Positions 1 through 9,377 of a stretch of 64,000 nt of DNA are shown here, one piece after another. The notes under the pieces are model-generated. The model made no database searches. It was not told the DNA's origin and saw only the letters and a list, made by a program, of their open reading frames with translations. Origin of the DNA: Xanthobacter aminoxidans (lineage in GTDB: Bacteria; Pseudomonadota; Alphaproteobacteria; Rhizobiales; Xanthobacteraceae); NCBI RefSeq assembly GCF_023571765.1, contig NZ_JAMJXC010000012.1, positions 109,653-173,652 of the forward strand, in the 5' to 3' direction. Made by a program: the position numbers and the translations under genes. The stretch's first letter is position 1. Each line of letters opens with the position of its first letter.

Positions 1-812
1 TTCTTCCCGGCATTGACGGGATCGAGCAGGGCGGCGCCCGCATATTTCAGGCGCGCGGCGGTGATGTGTTCCCGCAGGGTGGTGCCGTGCTTCTGGAACA
101 TCTTCTGGAGCGTGCGCACGTTGAGCTTGTAGCGCTGCGCCACCTGGGCCACGCCGTAATCCTGCTGGCGGCAATTGGCGGCGATGTCGGCGAGGATGTC
201 GCGGAAGAGATGGTCGCCGGCGGGCGTGCTGCCGAGCTCGTACTCGCGTGCAACCGACATGAGCGCGAGCAGGCCGGCCTCGCAGGCCCGCGCCAAGGCC
301 GGCGGCAGGTCGCGCCCGACGATGCACTGTGCCTGCGTGATGAGCAGTTCCACCGACGCATCCGGCGTCGTGGACAGCGCGCTGCCGCCCGCGGCCGCCG
401 CTCCGGCGCCCGGCGAGCGGTCCGGGGCCGCCACCAGAATCACCGACCCGGCGGGGAAGTGGATGTCCGCGCCGCGCCGTACCGTTGCTAGGAAGGGCAC
501 GTTGGCCGGGATCGGTTGTGCAGGGCCCTGATCAAACGCGATGGTAGAGGATTCGCTGGCCCGGCCCGCCAGAGTTAGCGGCAGCTCCAGTGCGGTCATG
601 CGCAGGGCGCCCAATTGTGGCGCCTCCGCACAAATAATGGCCACATTCGGTAACAGCGTCTGACGCACGGTTAACCGCTTGTTAACCGCCTTGACCTTGG
701 GCAGGACCGCATCGCTACCTTGCAACAGCGCGCGATGAGACTGTGAGTTTGACGCAGAGCAATCATGAATACTCAAATATTGCGTCTGCGAAATCTTTTG
801 AAATCCCTCCAT
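1..812 (-). CDS. AraC-family transcriptional regulator (C-terminus cut by window edge)
   Basis: The minus strand reads open from an ATG at 812 down to base 1, giving about 270 residues with no stop in the window. The distal part, around residues 210-265, contains 'VAQRYKLNVRTLQKMFQKHG' followed by 'LREHITAARL', which matches the first helix-turn-helix and linker of AraC/XylS DNA-binding domains. The preceding approximately 200 residues would be a variable ligand-sensing domain. A GGGAGG stretch lies about 13 nt before the ATG, so the start is only moderately supported; GTG at 668 and ATG at 599 are in-frame alternatives. It is divergent from the autotransporter, so control of that gene is plausible but not shown. 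The effector is unknown. Confidence 0.8.
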   Translation of the reverse strand, partial: MEGFQKISQTQYLSIHDCSASNSQSHRALLQGSDAVLPKVKAVNKRLTVRQTLLPNVAIICAEAPQLGALRMTALELPLTLAGRASESSTIAFDQGPAQPIPANVPFLATVRRGADIHFPAGSVILVAAPDRSPGAGAAAAGGSALSTTPDASVELLITQAQCIVGRDLPPALARACEAGLLALMSVAREYELGSTPAGDHLFRDILADIAANCRQQDYGVAQVAQRYKLNVRTLQKMFQKHGTTLREHITAARLKYAGAALLDPVNAGK

Positions 813-1211
813 GACTGGCCGCCACGCCTCCCTTGACGGGCGCTACAACACGGCAAACAGAGTCTAAACGCAATCCGCGCTACGACGTTACCGGTAGTTC
901 TTCTATCTGCGCCTGAGCTGTATGGTGGTTGCAGGCAACCACCAAATGCCGGATTTATGGTTAAGTCATTGAATTTAATTCATAAATCGAACTATGGCAG
1001 AAGTGCAACACCTCACGCGAATATGAAGAAGTTCGCTTTTTGAGCATCGTTGATTCGCGTGCTGCGGAGAGGCGATTGCAGACGCTGGGTAAGTTCGCGT
1101 CAGTTCGAGGAGTGTGAGAATCGCTCCACAACCGACGGTCGCAGATTGTGGCGGTCAAAACAGGTTCAGCCGGCAGAGGGTTCCTCCTGTCGCTGCATGT
1201 TGGGGGTGAAG
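813..1211. promoter_or_regulatory. Divergent intergenic region, AraC-like regulator / autotransporter
   Basis: About 400 bases without a convincing gene, noticeably AT-richer than the surroundings. It contains two palindromes: TGGTGGTTGC and GCAACCACCA separated by AG (923-944), and TGAATTTAATTCA (970-982). Both lie upstream of the autotransporter start and could be operators or, for the first, an RNA hairpin. I cannot assign a -35/-10 pair with confidence. Confidence 0.5.
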
Positions 1212-4200
1212 ATGGTCAATACGGGCGGCACCATCCTGTCTGGCGCGAATGTTCGGTCTTCCGCGAAGGGGGCATCCGTAACCCGCGGCCGGGCACGGGC
1301 GCTTCTCCTCAGCTCCGCACTGGCGACGGTGCTTGCGGGCGTCATTCAGCCGGGAACGGCGAATGCGGCTGATCCGTGCGTGGGCAATGCCGGCAGCAAT
1401 CCTACGTCGATCACCTGCTCGGGCGGTCCTGCAGCGCAGGGAGCGGCGTTCACGACCAAGAATAATGTGACGGTGACGTCCGACGGGACCACTAACATTA
1501 CCAGTGGCGGATTGTCTGTTACGGCCAAAGAAACCACGTTTATTGGATCATTCGGCAAGGACATTACGGCCAATGGTATGGCCGGATCATTCACGGGCGG
1601 AAATAACGGCATTCGCCTCGATGCGGATGGCGGCATTACGGATGGCAGTGTCCAGTTCAATAACTTCTCCGGATCTGCCCACGGAACCACTGGAAACGGA
1701 ATTTACCTGCGCGGCGGATCGATCCAGCTGAACAATTTCAGCGGAACCGCAACGGGTGATAGTGGTGATGGCGTTCATGTTGAGGCCGGCGCACTCGGCT
1801 CCATCTCAGCAAACAGTTTCTCAGGAACTGCCACGGGCAGTGTCAATGGAATTTCGCTAAATGCTGCCGGTGTAATTCCGGGCAGTACAGCCATCTCTCT
1901 GAATAATTTCAGTGGCACGGCGACCGGTGGCACCGGCACCGGCATTCTTCTCTATACGAATGTCGGCAACATCAGCGTCAACAACTTCACTGGTACGGCG
2001 ACCGGCGGCGATAACGGCATCGGCGCCACGACCCTTGTCGGCGACATCACCATGACCGGCTTCGCCGGCTCCGCCACCGGCACCGAGGCGAGCAGCAACG
2101 GCATCAACCTGAATGCCGTCGCCGGCGACATCACCTTCTCGTCCACGCCCGCCGCGTTCGTGAGTGGCGGCACCAACGGCCTCAACTTCAACGCCCTCGG
2201 CACCGTCAACGCGACCACCAACGGCGGCTTCTTCTCCGGCACCACCGGCAGCGGTGCGAGCCTGAACGCCCGTGAAGTGGACCTGACGGCCAACAACAGC
2301 TTCTTCACCGGCGGCACCAACGGCGTCGCGGCCCTCGGCACCAACCTCGATCTCAATTTCGTCGGCGGCACCGCCATCGGCACCTCGGGCGATGGCATCA
2401 ACGCCACCGCGGTGGGCTTCTCCCTCGGCGGAACGCAGATCCCGGCGGTGGCTGACGTCAGCACCAGCGGCACCTTCGTCCAGGGCGGCACCAACGGCAT
2501 CAACGCCACCGCCACTTCTGTCGGCCTCACCGGCATCGGCGTGGACGCCACCACCACCGTGACCGCGAATGGCGGGTCGGTGACCGGCGGCACGGGCGCC
2601 GGCATCTTCGCCTCGGCCATCACCGCGCCGGTCACGGGCGGCCCGAACACCGCCTCCACCACCGTGCAGGGCTCGGCCGACGTCACCGGCGGCTCCAACG
2701 GCATCTTCGCCCTGGCCGGCAGCCTCAACGGCAATGCCAACACCACGGTGAACGTCTCCGGCGACGTGGAAGGCACCAACGGCAACGGTGTCTTCGCCCT
2801 CGGCGCCAGCGTCGGCTCTTTCTCCGGCTTCGACCCCAACGATCCCTCGACCTGGAATTCGGCGGTCGGCACCGGCAAGGCCACGGTCGACGTCACCACC
2901 AAGGACAATGTCACCGCAGGCAACGGCACCGGCATCCTCGCCGTGGGCATCGGCACCGGCAATGAAGTGACCGTCGACGCCCGCGACAATGTCGACGCCA
3001 CCGGCGGCTTCGGCGTGCTGGCCGGCTCCATCGGTACCGGCGGCACCGTGGATGTCACCACGAAGAGCGTCTCCGGCACCCAGGGCGGTGTGCTCGGCTT
3101 CAACACCGATGGCAATGTGAACGTCCACACCACCGGCACGGTGGAGGTCGCCTCGGGCGGCCTGATCGGCGTCGGCGCCATCTCCAACAACGGCAATGCG
3201 ACCGTTAACTTCTCCGGCGTCATCGACCCGCCGCTGATCGGCGCCGGCTCGCTGACCATCGGCAACGGCACCGCCACCACCAACACGGCCGGCACCATCG
3301 ACGCCGACCTCATCGGCGTGATTGCCCTGAACGTGGGCGACGGCCGCGCGGTGGTGGACAACAACGCCTCGGTCCAGTCCAGCGTGGGTGCCAACCCGCT
3401 GCTCGGCGTCGGCGGCATCAAGGTCGGCAACAACAATGCCGGCCTCGACGTTGACGTCCAGAACAACGGCGTCGTCACCGACTATGCGGTGGGCGTGCTC
3501 GGCCTCGCGGTCGGCAACGGCAACGACGTCTCGGTGAACAACAAGGGCGTGGTCGATGCCGGCTTCCTCGGCGTCGGCGGCATCGTCGTCGGTGAAGGCA
3601 CCGGCGTCGAGACGGTGAAGGTCCGCAACTCCGGCGCCATCGAGACCGATGGCATCGGCGTGCTGGGCGCGGCCCTCGATCTGAACGGCACCGGCGCCGG
3701 CACCAATGTCGACGTCAACAACTCCGGCACCGTTACCGGCGGCTTCCTCGGCGTCGCGGGCATCGCGGTGGGCGAGGGCTCCGGCACCACGGTGAAGGTG
3801 GTGAACTCCGGCGCCATCTCTGACAATGCGGGCATCGGCGTGCTCGCCGGCGCCTTCGGCGACAATCACACCGTCACCCTCAATAACCAGGGCGCGATCA
3901 CCGCCGACCTCGGCGGCGTGGTCGGCGTGGTGGGCGGCGACAACGGCAAGCTCAACGTCACCAACTCCGGCGCCATCTCCACCCAGGGCGCGGCCGTCGC
4001 CGGCCTCGTGGTGGGTGACGAGGGCCAGGTGAAGGTCACCAACACCGGCGCCATCACCGGCGGCCTGCTGGGCGTGGGCGGTGTCGTGATCGGCGACAAC
4101 ACCACTGGCATCGCCACCACCGTGGAGGTGAAGAACTCCGCGGCCATCACCAATGACGGCATCGGCGTGCTGGGCGGCGGCATCGGCGACAATCAGGTGG

Positions 4201-7200
4201 TGAAGGTCTCCACCTCCGGCGCCATCGACTCCGGCCTGCTCGGCGTGGGCGGCTTCTCCATCGGCGCCAACGGCAATGTGGATGTGAAGACCACCGCGGC
4301 CGTCACCTCCGGCGGCGCGGGCGTGGTCGGCGCCGGCATCGGCGACAATTCGGTGGTGAAGGTCACCACCGGCGAGCAGGTGGATGGCACCTTCCTCGGC
4401 GTCGGCGGCCTCATCGGCGGCGCGGGCTCGCAGCTCACCATCGTCACCGAGGACAAGGTGACCTCCTCCGACGGCTTCGGCGTCGCGGCCCTCGGCCTCG
4501 GCACCGGCCAGACCATCAACGTGACCACCCAGCAGGAAGTCTCCGGCGACCTGCTCGGTGTCGGCGCGCTGAACCTCGGCGGCGGCGGCACCACGGTGAA
4601 CGTCGAGACCCAGGCCAAGGTCACCTCGGCTTCCGGCTTCGGCGTGCTGGGCGGCTCCATCGGCACCGGCGCCAACACGGTGAACGTCACCACCCAGAAG
4701 CAGGTCTCCGGCGACCTGCTCGGCGTGGGCGGCGTCATCGGCGGCACGGGCGGCACCCTCACCATCAAGACCATGGACACGGTCGACAGCGCCAACGGCT
4801 TCGGCGTGGCGGCCCTCGGCCTCGGCTCCAACACCATCGACGTGACCACCGACAAGGCGGTGACCGGCCGCTACCTCGGCGTCGGCGCGCTGGCGCTCGG
4901 CGACAGCAACAGCGTCACGGTCCACACCAAGGACACGGTGAAGTCCGCTGACGGCCTCGGCGTGTTCGGCGGCGCCATCGGCACCGGCGCCAACACGGTG
5001 AGCGTCACCACCGACAAGGCGGTCGAAGGCCGCTACCTCGGCGTCGGCGCCCTCGGCATCGGCGACACCAACACCGTCACGGTCCACACCCTTGACACCG
5101 TGACCTCCTCGGACGGCTTCGGCGTCTTCGGCGGCGGCCTCGGCACCGGTGCCAGCACCGTCTCGGTCACCACCGACAAGGCGGTGACGGGCGACCTGCT
5201 CGGCGTGGGCGGCCTCATCGGCGGCACCGGCGGCACCCTGACCGTCGAGACCAAGGACACCGTGGACAGCGCCAACGGCTTCGGCGTGGCGGCCCTCGGC
5301 TTCGGCTCCAACACCATCGACGTGACCACCGACAAGGCGGTGACCGGCCGCTACCTCGGCGTAGGCGCCCTGGCGCTGGGCGACACCAACGCGGTGACGG
5401 TCCACACCAAGGACACGGTGAAGTCGGCGGACGGCTTCGGTGTGTTCGGTGGCGCCATCGGCGGCGGCGCCAACACCGTGAAGGTCACCACCGACCAGAC
5501 GGTCGATGGCCGCCTCCTCGGCGTCGGCGGCATCCTCGGCGCCACCGGCGGCTCGCTGGACATCAACACCAAGGCGGCCGTGACCTCCACGGACGGCTTC
5601 GGTGTCGCCGGCCTCGCCTTCGGCAACAACAACACCGTGAAGGTGCTCACCGAGGGCACCGTGAGCGGTGACCTGCTCGGCGTCGGCGCCCTCTCCATCG
5701 GCGACGGTGGCACGGTGGACGTGCACACGCTGGCGGCCGTCACCTCGGCCAACGGCATCGGCGTCCTCGGCGGCAACATCGGCGCCGGCCAGCAGGTGAC
5801 CGTGGTCACCGACGGCACGGTCAACGCCGCCATCGCCGGCGTCGTCGGCTTCAACACCGGCGGCAACACCGACGTCACGGTCAACCAGAAGGTGTCGGTC
5901 GCGGCCGGCGGCTTCATCGGCGCGGCGGCCATCGCCGGCGGCACCGGCAACGCCACCCTGACGATCAACGGCGTCATCGACCCGCCCGCGATCGGCGGCG
6001 GCGCGCTGACCATCGGCTCGGGCACCGCCACGGTGAACGTGAACGCCGAGGTCCAGGCGACCACCATCGGCATCGTCGGCGCCAACATCGGCAACGGCGC
6101 CATCGACGTGAACGTCAATGCGGGCGGCACCATCAAGTCCGACGGCATCGGCATCCTGACCTTCAAGCTCGGCGACGGCCCGACCACCATCGACGTGGAT
6201 GCGGCGGTCGGCGGCCTCAGCGGCGCGGCCACCGGCGGCGATGGCATCTTCGCCCTCGCCTTCGGCGAAAGCCCGGTGACCATCAACACCACCGCCAACG
6301 GCACCATCAATGCCGGCGACGACGGCATCTCGGTGGGCCACATCGGCGGCGGCAACATCACCATCACCACCAACGGGACGATCACCGCCGGCGACGAGGG
6401 CATCCAGGTGCTCTCGGCGGCGCTGACCACCGGCGACGTGACCGTGACCAACAACGCGGCCATCACCGCCACCGACAACGGCATCTTCATCCTGAAGGGC
6501 GGCGACGGCGCGGTGCTGGTGAATGCCAACGCCAACGTCACCTCCACCACCGCCAACGGCGTCGAGGCCAATGTCCTCTTCGGCACCGGCGACGTGACGG
6601 TGAACCAGGGGGCCTCGACCACCATCGCGGCCCAGGACTTCGGCGTGATCGCCTCGAAGACCTTCGGCACCGGCAACGTGTCGGTGACGACGGGCACGGC
6701 CTCGGCCATCAATGCCACCGCGGGCGGCATCTTCGCCGGCCGGTTCGCCGGCACGGGTGACGTGGTGGTCACCACCGGCCTCCTCAGCAACATCACCACC
6801 GTGGGCAACGGCATCGAGGCCCAGTCCATCGGCTCCACCGGCAACGTCACCGTGACCACCGGCACCACCAGCGGTGTGACCGCGGGCGGCGACGGCATCG
6901 TGGCGAACAAGTTCGCCGGCTCCGGTGACGTCTTCCTCACCACCGGCACGTCCAGCGCGGTGGCTGCGGGCGACGATGGCCTCACCGCCACCAACTTCGC
7001 CTTCGGCCCGGGCAACGACGTCTTCGTCGCCACCGGCGTCAACTCGGTGGTCCTCGCCAACGACAAGGGCATCCGCGCCGGCGGCTGGGACAACGTCACC
7101 GTCAACACCTCCGACGGCAGCATCATCCGCGGCGACGCGGACATGACCGGCGTCGGCAACGCCATCCGCATCTTCTCGGCCGACTTCGCCACGGTGAACA

Positions 7201-9119
7201 TCGGCACCAACAATGCGGTGATCGGCTCCGGCAAGAGCTGGGGCGAGGCGGTGATCTCGGTCAACAGCGATGACGGCACCATCATCAACGTGGGTGCCGG
7301 CACGCTGGTCAGCTCCTGGAGCTACCTGGGCGGCAATAACCTGCCCGGCCTGATCGTGGCGGCGAGCGACATCGTCATCGACACCGATGGCGGCGCCACC
7401 ACCATCACCAACTACGGCACCATCGTCGGCCGCATCGGCCTCACCAACAACGACGACACCTTCAACAACCTGTCGTCGAACACCTGGATCACGGTCGGCA
7501 ACAACTACTTCGGGGGCGGCAACGATACCCTGAACAACACCGGCCGCATCGTCACGGCGCTGCAGGGCGGGGTGGCCGAGACCACCACCTTCAACAGCCT
7601 CGAGACCTTCAACAACGGCGATCCGCTCTTCCTCCAGAGCGGCCTGCTGACCATGATCGACGAGACCCCCGGCCAGATCGCCGGCAACGGGACCCGCGAC
7701 GTGACCTACGTGAGCGGCACCTGGAACGGCGTCGGCAACAGCAAGGTGGGCCTCGACAGCTACCTCGGCGCGCCGGGCTCCACCTCGGACCAGCTCGCGG
7801 TTGGCGGCCTCGACGTGAACGGTGTTGAGATCGCCGGCCTCGTCACCACCGGCTCCACCGGCCTCGTCATCCACGACGTCAACGCGGGACCGGGCGCCTT
7901 CAACCTCGCCGGCATCAAGGTGGTGGACGTGCAGAGCGCGGCCGGCACCACGGACCCGACGAGCTTCTACATCTCGCCCGGCTCCACCAACTACTCGCCG
8001 AAGTTCGGCGGCGTGATCGACAAGGGCCTGTTCTTCTATGACCTCACGGTCATCGGCAACGACCAGTATCTGATCGGCCTCCCGGACCAGGAAGTGTTCG
8101 AGCTGCCCAAGCTCGTCACCGGCGCCCAGGCCATCTGGCACGAGACCACCGGCGTGTGGCTCGACCGCCAGGCCGACCTGCGCACCTACCTGCAGGGCAC
8201 CCCCACGCAGCTCGTCACCAAGGAAGGCATCAAGACCATCGATGGGGCTCCGGCCTCCGTCACCCCCGGCATCTGGGGCAAGGTGGTCGGCAGCTGGGGC
8301 TCTCGCGACGCCTCCAACACCTTCGCGGCTGGCGGCGGTCTCTACGGGTTCGACACCGGCTACAACCAGAGCATCTACGGGTTCATGGCCGGTGCCGACT
8401 TCGGCAAGGAAGGCGTGTTCGCCACCAATGACGCGGTGGTGTTCGGTGTCCTCGGTGGCTACGTCGGGTCCAACCTGAACTTCAGCAATTCGCCCACCTC
8501 GGCGGATTACTCGGGCGGGACGGTCGGTGCCTATGCCACCTACATCACCGGCAACTGGTACTTCGACGCCCTCATCAAGGCCGACTTCCTCTCCATGGAC
8601 TACAACGCGCCGACGCTCGCGGGCATCGGCTACTTCGGAAAGTCCACGGACGCCCGGAACGTCGGCTTCGCGCTCGATACCGGCTACCGGCTCTACACCT
8701 GGGCCAATGGCGGGTTCGTCGACGGCCTCGCCACCCTGACCTACGTGAACACCAACATCTCCAACCTCGCCATTGCCGGAAACACCTTCGTGGACTTCGG
8801 CAACAACGACAGCCTGCGCGGCAGCCTCGGCGCCCGCGTCGGTGGCCAGATCTACGACGCCGCCACCTACAAGGTGCAGGCGAGCGTGACCGGCCGCCTC
8901 TGGTACGAGTTCCTCGGCGACAACGCCGTCACGATCTTCAATCCGGGCGTGCCCTTCGGCACCGTCGACAACTTCGACGGCCTGTTCGGTGAAGTCGGCG
9001 TCGGGTTCAACGTCTTCGCCAAGGACTCGGGCTGGAACAGCTTCGTGAATGCCGACGTGAAGTTCGGCGACAACTACACGGCCGGCAGCGCCAAGGGCGG
9101 TGTCCGCTACCAGTGGTGA
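1212..9119 (+). CDS. Giant repeat-rich autotransporter (type Va) adhesin-like protein
   Basis: About 2635 residues. The chosen ATG at 1212 follows a GGGGGTGAAG ribosome site; ATG 1197 and a frame open from 1050 are alternatives. Residues 1-52 form a long export signal ending 'GTANA' before 'ADPC'. The passenger is Gly/Thr/Val/Asn-rich: an N-terminal block with repeated NNFSGTATG motifs (about residues 145-290), a long array of about 54-residue modules of the type 'LGVGALALGD...VTVHTKDTV...ADGFGVFGG' (most regular at 4420-5860), two 'GVIDPP' modules bracketing the array (near 3217 and 5971), then a second repeat family ('TTGTSSAV.AGDDGL') up to about 7100. The last about 285 residues, from 'PGIWGKVVGSWG', are an outer-membrane beta-barrel ending in the aromatic 'YQW'. 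The family forms a surface-exposed beta-helix; an adhesin or biofilm role is inference. Only two Cys are visible, near the mature N-terminus. Confidence 0.9.
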   Translation: MVNTGGTILSGANVRSSAKGASVTRGRARALLLSSALATVLAGVIQPGTANAADPCVGNAGSNPTSITCSGGPAAQGAAFTTKNNVTVTSDGTTNITSGGLSVTAKETTFIGSFGKDITANGMAGSFTGGNNGIRLDADGGITDGSVQFNNFSGSAHGTTGNGIYLRGGSIQLNNFSGTATGDSGDGVHVEAGALGSISANSFSGTATGSVNGISLNAAGVIPGSTAISLNNFSGTATGGTGTGILLYTNVGNISVNNFTGTATGGDNGIGATTLVGDITMTGFAGSATGTEASSNGINLNAVAGDITFSSTPAAFVSGGTNGLNFNALGTVNATTNGGFFSGTTGSGASLNAREVDLTANNSFFTGGTNGVAALGTNLDLNFVGGTAIGTSGDGINATAVGFSLGGTQIPAVADVSTSGTFVQGGTNGINATATSVGLTGIGVDATTTVTANGGSVTGGTGAGIFASAITAPVTGGPNTASTTVQGSADVTGGSNGIFALAGSLNGNANTTVNVSGDVEGTNGNGVFALGASVGSFSGFDPNDPSTWNSAVGTGKATVDVTTKDNVTAGNGTGILAVGIGTGNEVTVDARDNVDATGGFGVLAGSIGTGGTVDVTTKSVSGTQGGVLGFNTDGNVNVHTTGTVEVASGGLIGVGAISNNGNATVNFSGVIDPPLIGAGSLTIGNGTATTNTAGTIDADLIGVIALNVGDGRAVVDNNASVQSSVGANPLLGVGGIKVGNNNAGLDVDVQNNGVVTDYAVGVLGLAVGNGNDVSVNNKGVVDAGFLGVGGIVVGEGTGVETVKVRNSGAIETDGIGVLGAALDLNGTGAGTNVDVNNSGTVTGGFLGVAGIAVGEGSGTTVKVVNSGAISDNAGIGVLAGAFGDNHTVTLNNQGAITADLGGVVGVVGGDNGKLNVTNSGAISTQGAAVAGLVVGDEGQVKVTNTGAITGGLLGVGGVVIGDNTTGIATTVEVKNSAAITNDGIGVLGGGIGDNQVVKVSTSGAIDSGLLGVGGFSIGANGNVDVKTTAAVTSGGAGVVGAGIGDNSVVKVTTGEQVDGTFLGVGGLIGGAGSQLTIVTEDKVTSSDGFGVAALGLGTGQTINVTTQQEVSGDLLGVGALNLGGGGTTVNVETQAKVTSASGFGVLGGSIGTGANTVNVTTQKQVSGDLLGVGGVIGGTGGTLTIKTMDTVDSANGFGVAALGLGSNTIDVTTDKAVTGRYLGVGALALGDSNSVTVHTKDTVKSADGLGVFGGAIGTGANTVSVTTDKAVEGRYLGVGALGIGDTNTVTVHTLDTVTSSDGFGVFGGGLGTGASTVSVTTDKAVTGDLLGVGGLIGGTGGTLTVETKDTVDSANGFGVAALGFGSNTIDVTTDKAVTGRYLGVGALALGDTNAVTVHTKDTVKSADGFGVFGGAIGGGANTVKVTTDQTVDGRLLGVGGILGATGGSLDINTKAAVTSTDGFGVAGLAFGNNNTVKVLTEGTVSGDLLGVGALSIGDGGTVDVHTLAAVTSANGIGVLGGNIGAGQQVTVVTDGTVNAAIAGVVGFNTGGNTDVTVNQKVSVAAGGFIGAAAIAGGTGNATLTINGVIDPPAIGGGALTIGSGTATVNVNAEVQATTIGIVGANIGNGAIDVNVNAGGTIKSDGIGILTFKLGDGPTTIDVDAAVGGLSGAATGGDGIFALAFGESPVTINTTANGTINAGDDGISVGHIGGGNITITTNGTITAGDEGIQVLSAALTTGDVTVTNNAAITATDNGIFILKGGDGAVLVNANANVTSTTANGVEANVLFGTGDVTVNQGASTTIAAQDFGVIASKTFGTGNVSVTTGTASAINATAGGIFAGRFAGTGDVVVTTGLLSNITTVGNGIEAQSIGSTGNVTVTTGTTSGVTAGGDGIVANKFAGSGDVFLTTGTSSAVAAGDDGLTATNFAFGPGNDVFVATGVNSVVLANDKGIRAGGWDNVTVNTSDGSIIRGDADMTGVGNAIRIFSADFATVNIGTNNAVIGSGKSWGEAVISVNSDDGTIINVGAGTLVSSWSYLGGNNLPGLIVAASDIVIDTDGGATTITNYGTIVGRIGLTNNDDTFNNLSSNTWITVGNNYFGGGNDTLNNTGRIVTALQGGVAETTTFNSLETFNNGDPLFLQSGLLTMIDETPGQIAGNGTRDVTYVSGTWNGVGNSKVGLDSYLGAPGSTSDQLAVGGLDVNGVEIAGLVTTGSTGLVIHDVNAGPGAFNLAGIKVVDVQSAAGTTDPTSFYISPGSTNYSPKFGGVIDKGLFFYDLTVIGNDQYLIGLPDQEVFELPKLVTGAQAIWHETTGVWLDRQADLRTYLQGTPTQLVTKEGIKTIDGAPASVTPGIWGKVVGSWGSRDASNTFAAGGGLYGFDTGYNQSIYGFMAGADFGKEGVFATNDAVVFGVLGGYVGSNLNFSNSPTSADYSGGTVGAYATYITGNWYFDALIKADFLSMDYNAPTLAGIGYFGKSTDARNVGFALDTGYRLYTWANGGFVDGLATLTYVNTNISNLAIAGNTFVDFGNNDSLRGSLGARVGGQIYDAATYKVQASVTGRLWYEFLGDNAVTIFNPGVPFGTVDNFDGLFGEVGVGFNVFAKDSGWNSFVNADVKFGDNYTAGSAKGGVRYQW
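4681..5520 (+). repeat. 480-bp tandem direct repeat inside the autotransporter gene
   Basis: Bases 4681-5040 align with 5161-5520 at a constant offset of 480 bp with high identity. For example, the stretches starting at 4801 and 5281 differ at only one or two positions over 60 bases. A shorter 162-bp (54-codon) periodicity is nested inside. The repeat is in frame, so expansion or contraction would change protein length without a frameshift. Confidence 0.85.
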
Positions 9120-9147
9120 GCGGCACCTGATCCTCGATCAGTCCGGC

Positions 9148-9184
9148 GGGCGGCGTGCCTTGAAGGTGCGCCGCCCGTTTCTTC
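9148..9184 (+). terminator. Rho-independent terminator after the autotransporter gene
   Basis: GGGCGGCG (9148-9155) pairs with CGCCGCCC (9169-9176), followed by GTTTCTT. It lies 29 bases after the stop codon. Confidence 0.75.
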
Positions 9185-9377
9185 TCCGGGGACAAGATCG
9201 TGACGGTGCTTGGCTTTCGCTCCAGGCCGTCCCATCCTTCCCGTTCGGGTCAGAGCTGCGGGCGCAGGCCGCCCGGTTCCGGGCCCGCGTTTTCTGGCCC
9301 GCGTCGCGTCAGTCCCCGCATTTCGTCCCTTCTCCGGATTCCTTCTGTCCCCGGGTCCTCGTCCACGGAGGCGTCTC

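Noticed and set aside
671..685. TTAA-N7-TTAA, the CtrA-binding consensus
   Set aside because: It lies inside the coding region of the AraC-like gene if that gene starts at 812, as the continuous plausible reading suggests. It would matter only if the start is ATG 599.
1857..8141. A 2094-codon open frame on the minus strand, antisense to the autotransporter
   Set aside because: It is His/Asp/Ala/Gly/Val-rich low-complexity sequence mirroring the sense repeats. High GC at third positions and the repeat structure keep the antisense frame free of stops. It has no domain, signal or ribosome site.
9120..9377. Upstream in-frame extension of the IalB-like protein to 9210
   Set aside because: The added Arg/Pro-rich residues precede a proper signal peptide, and only the GTG at 9378 has a well-placed GGAGG.
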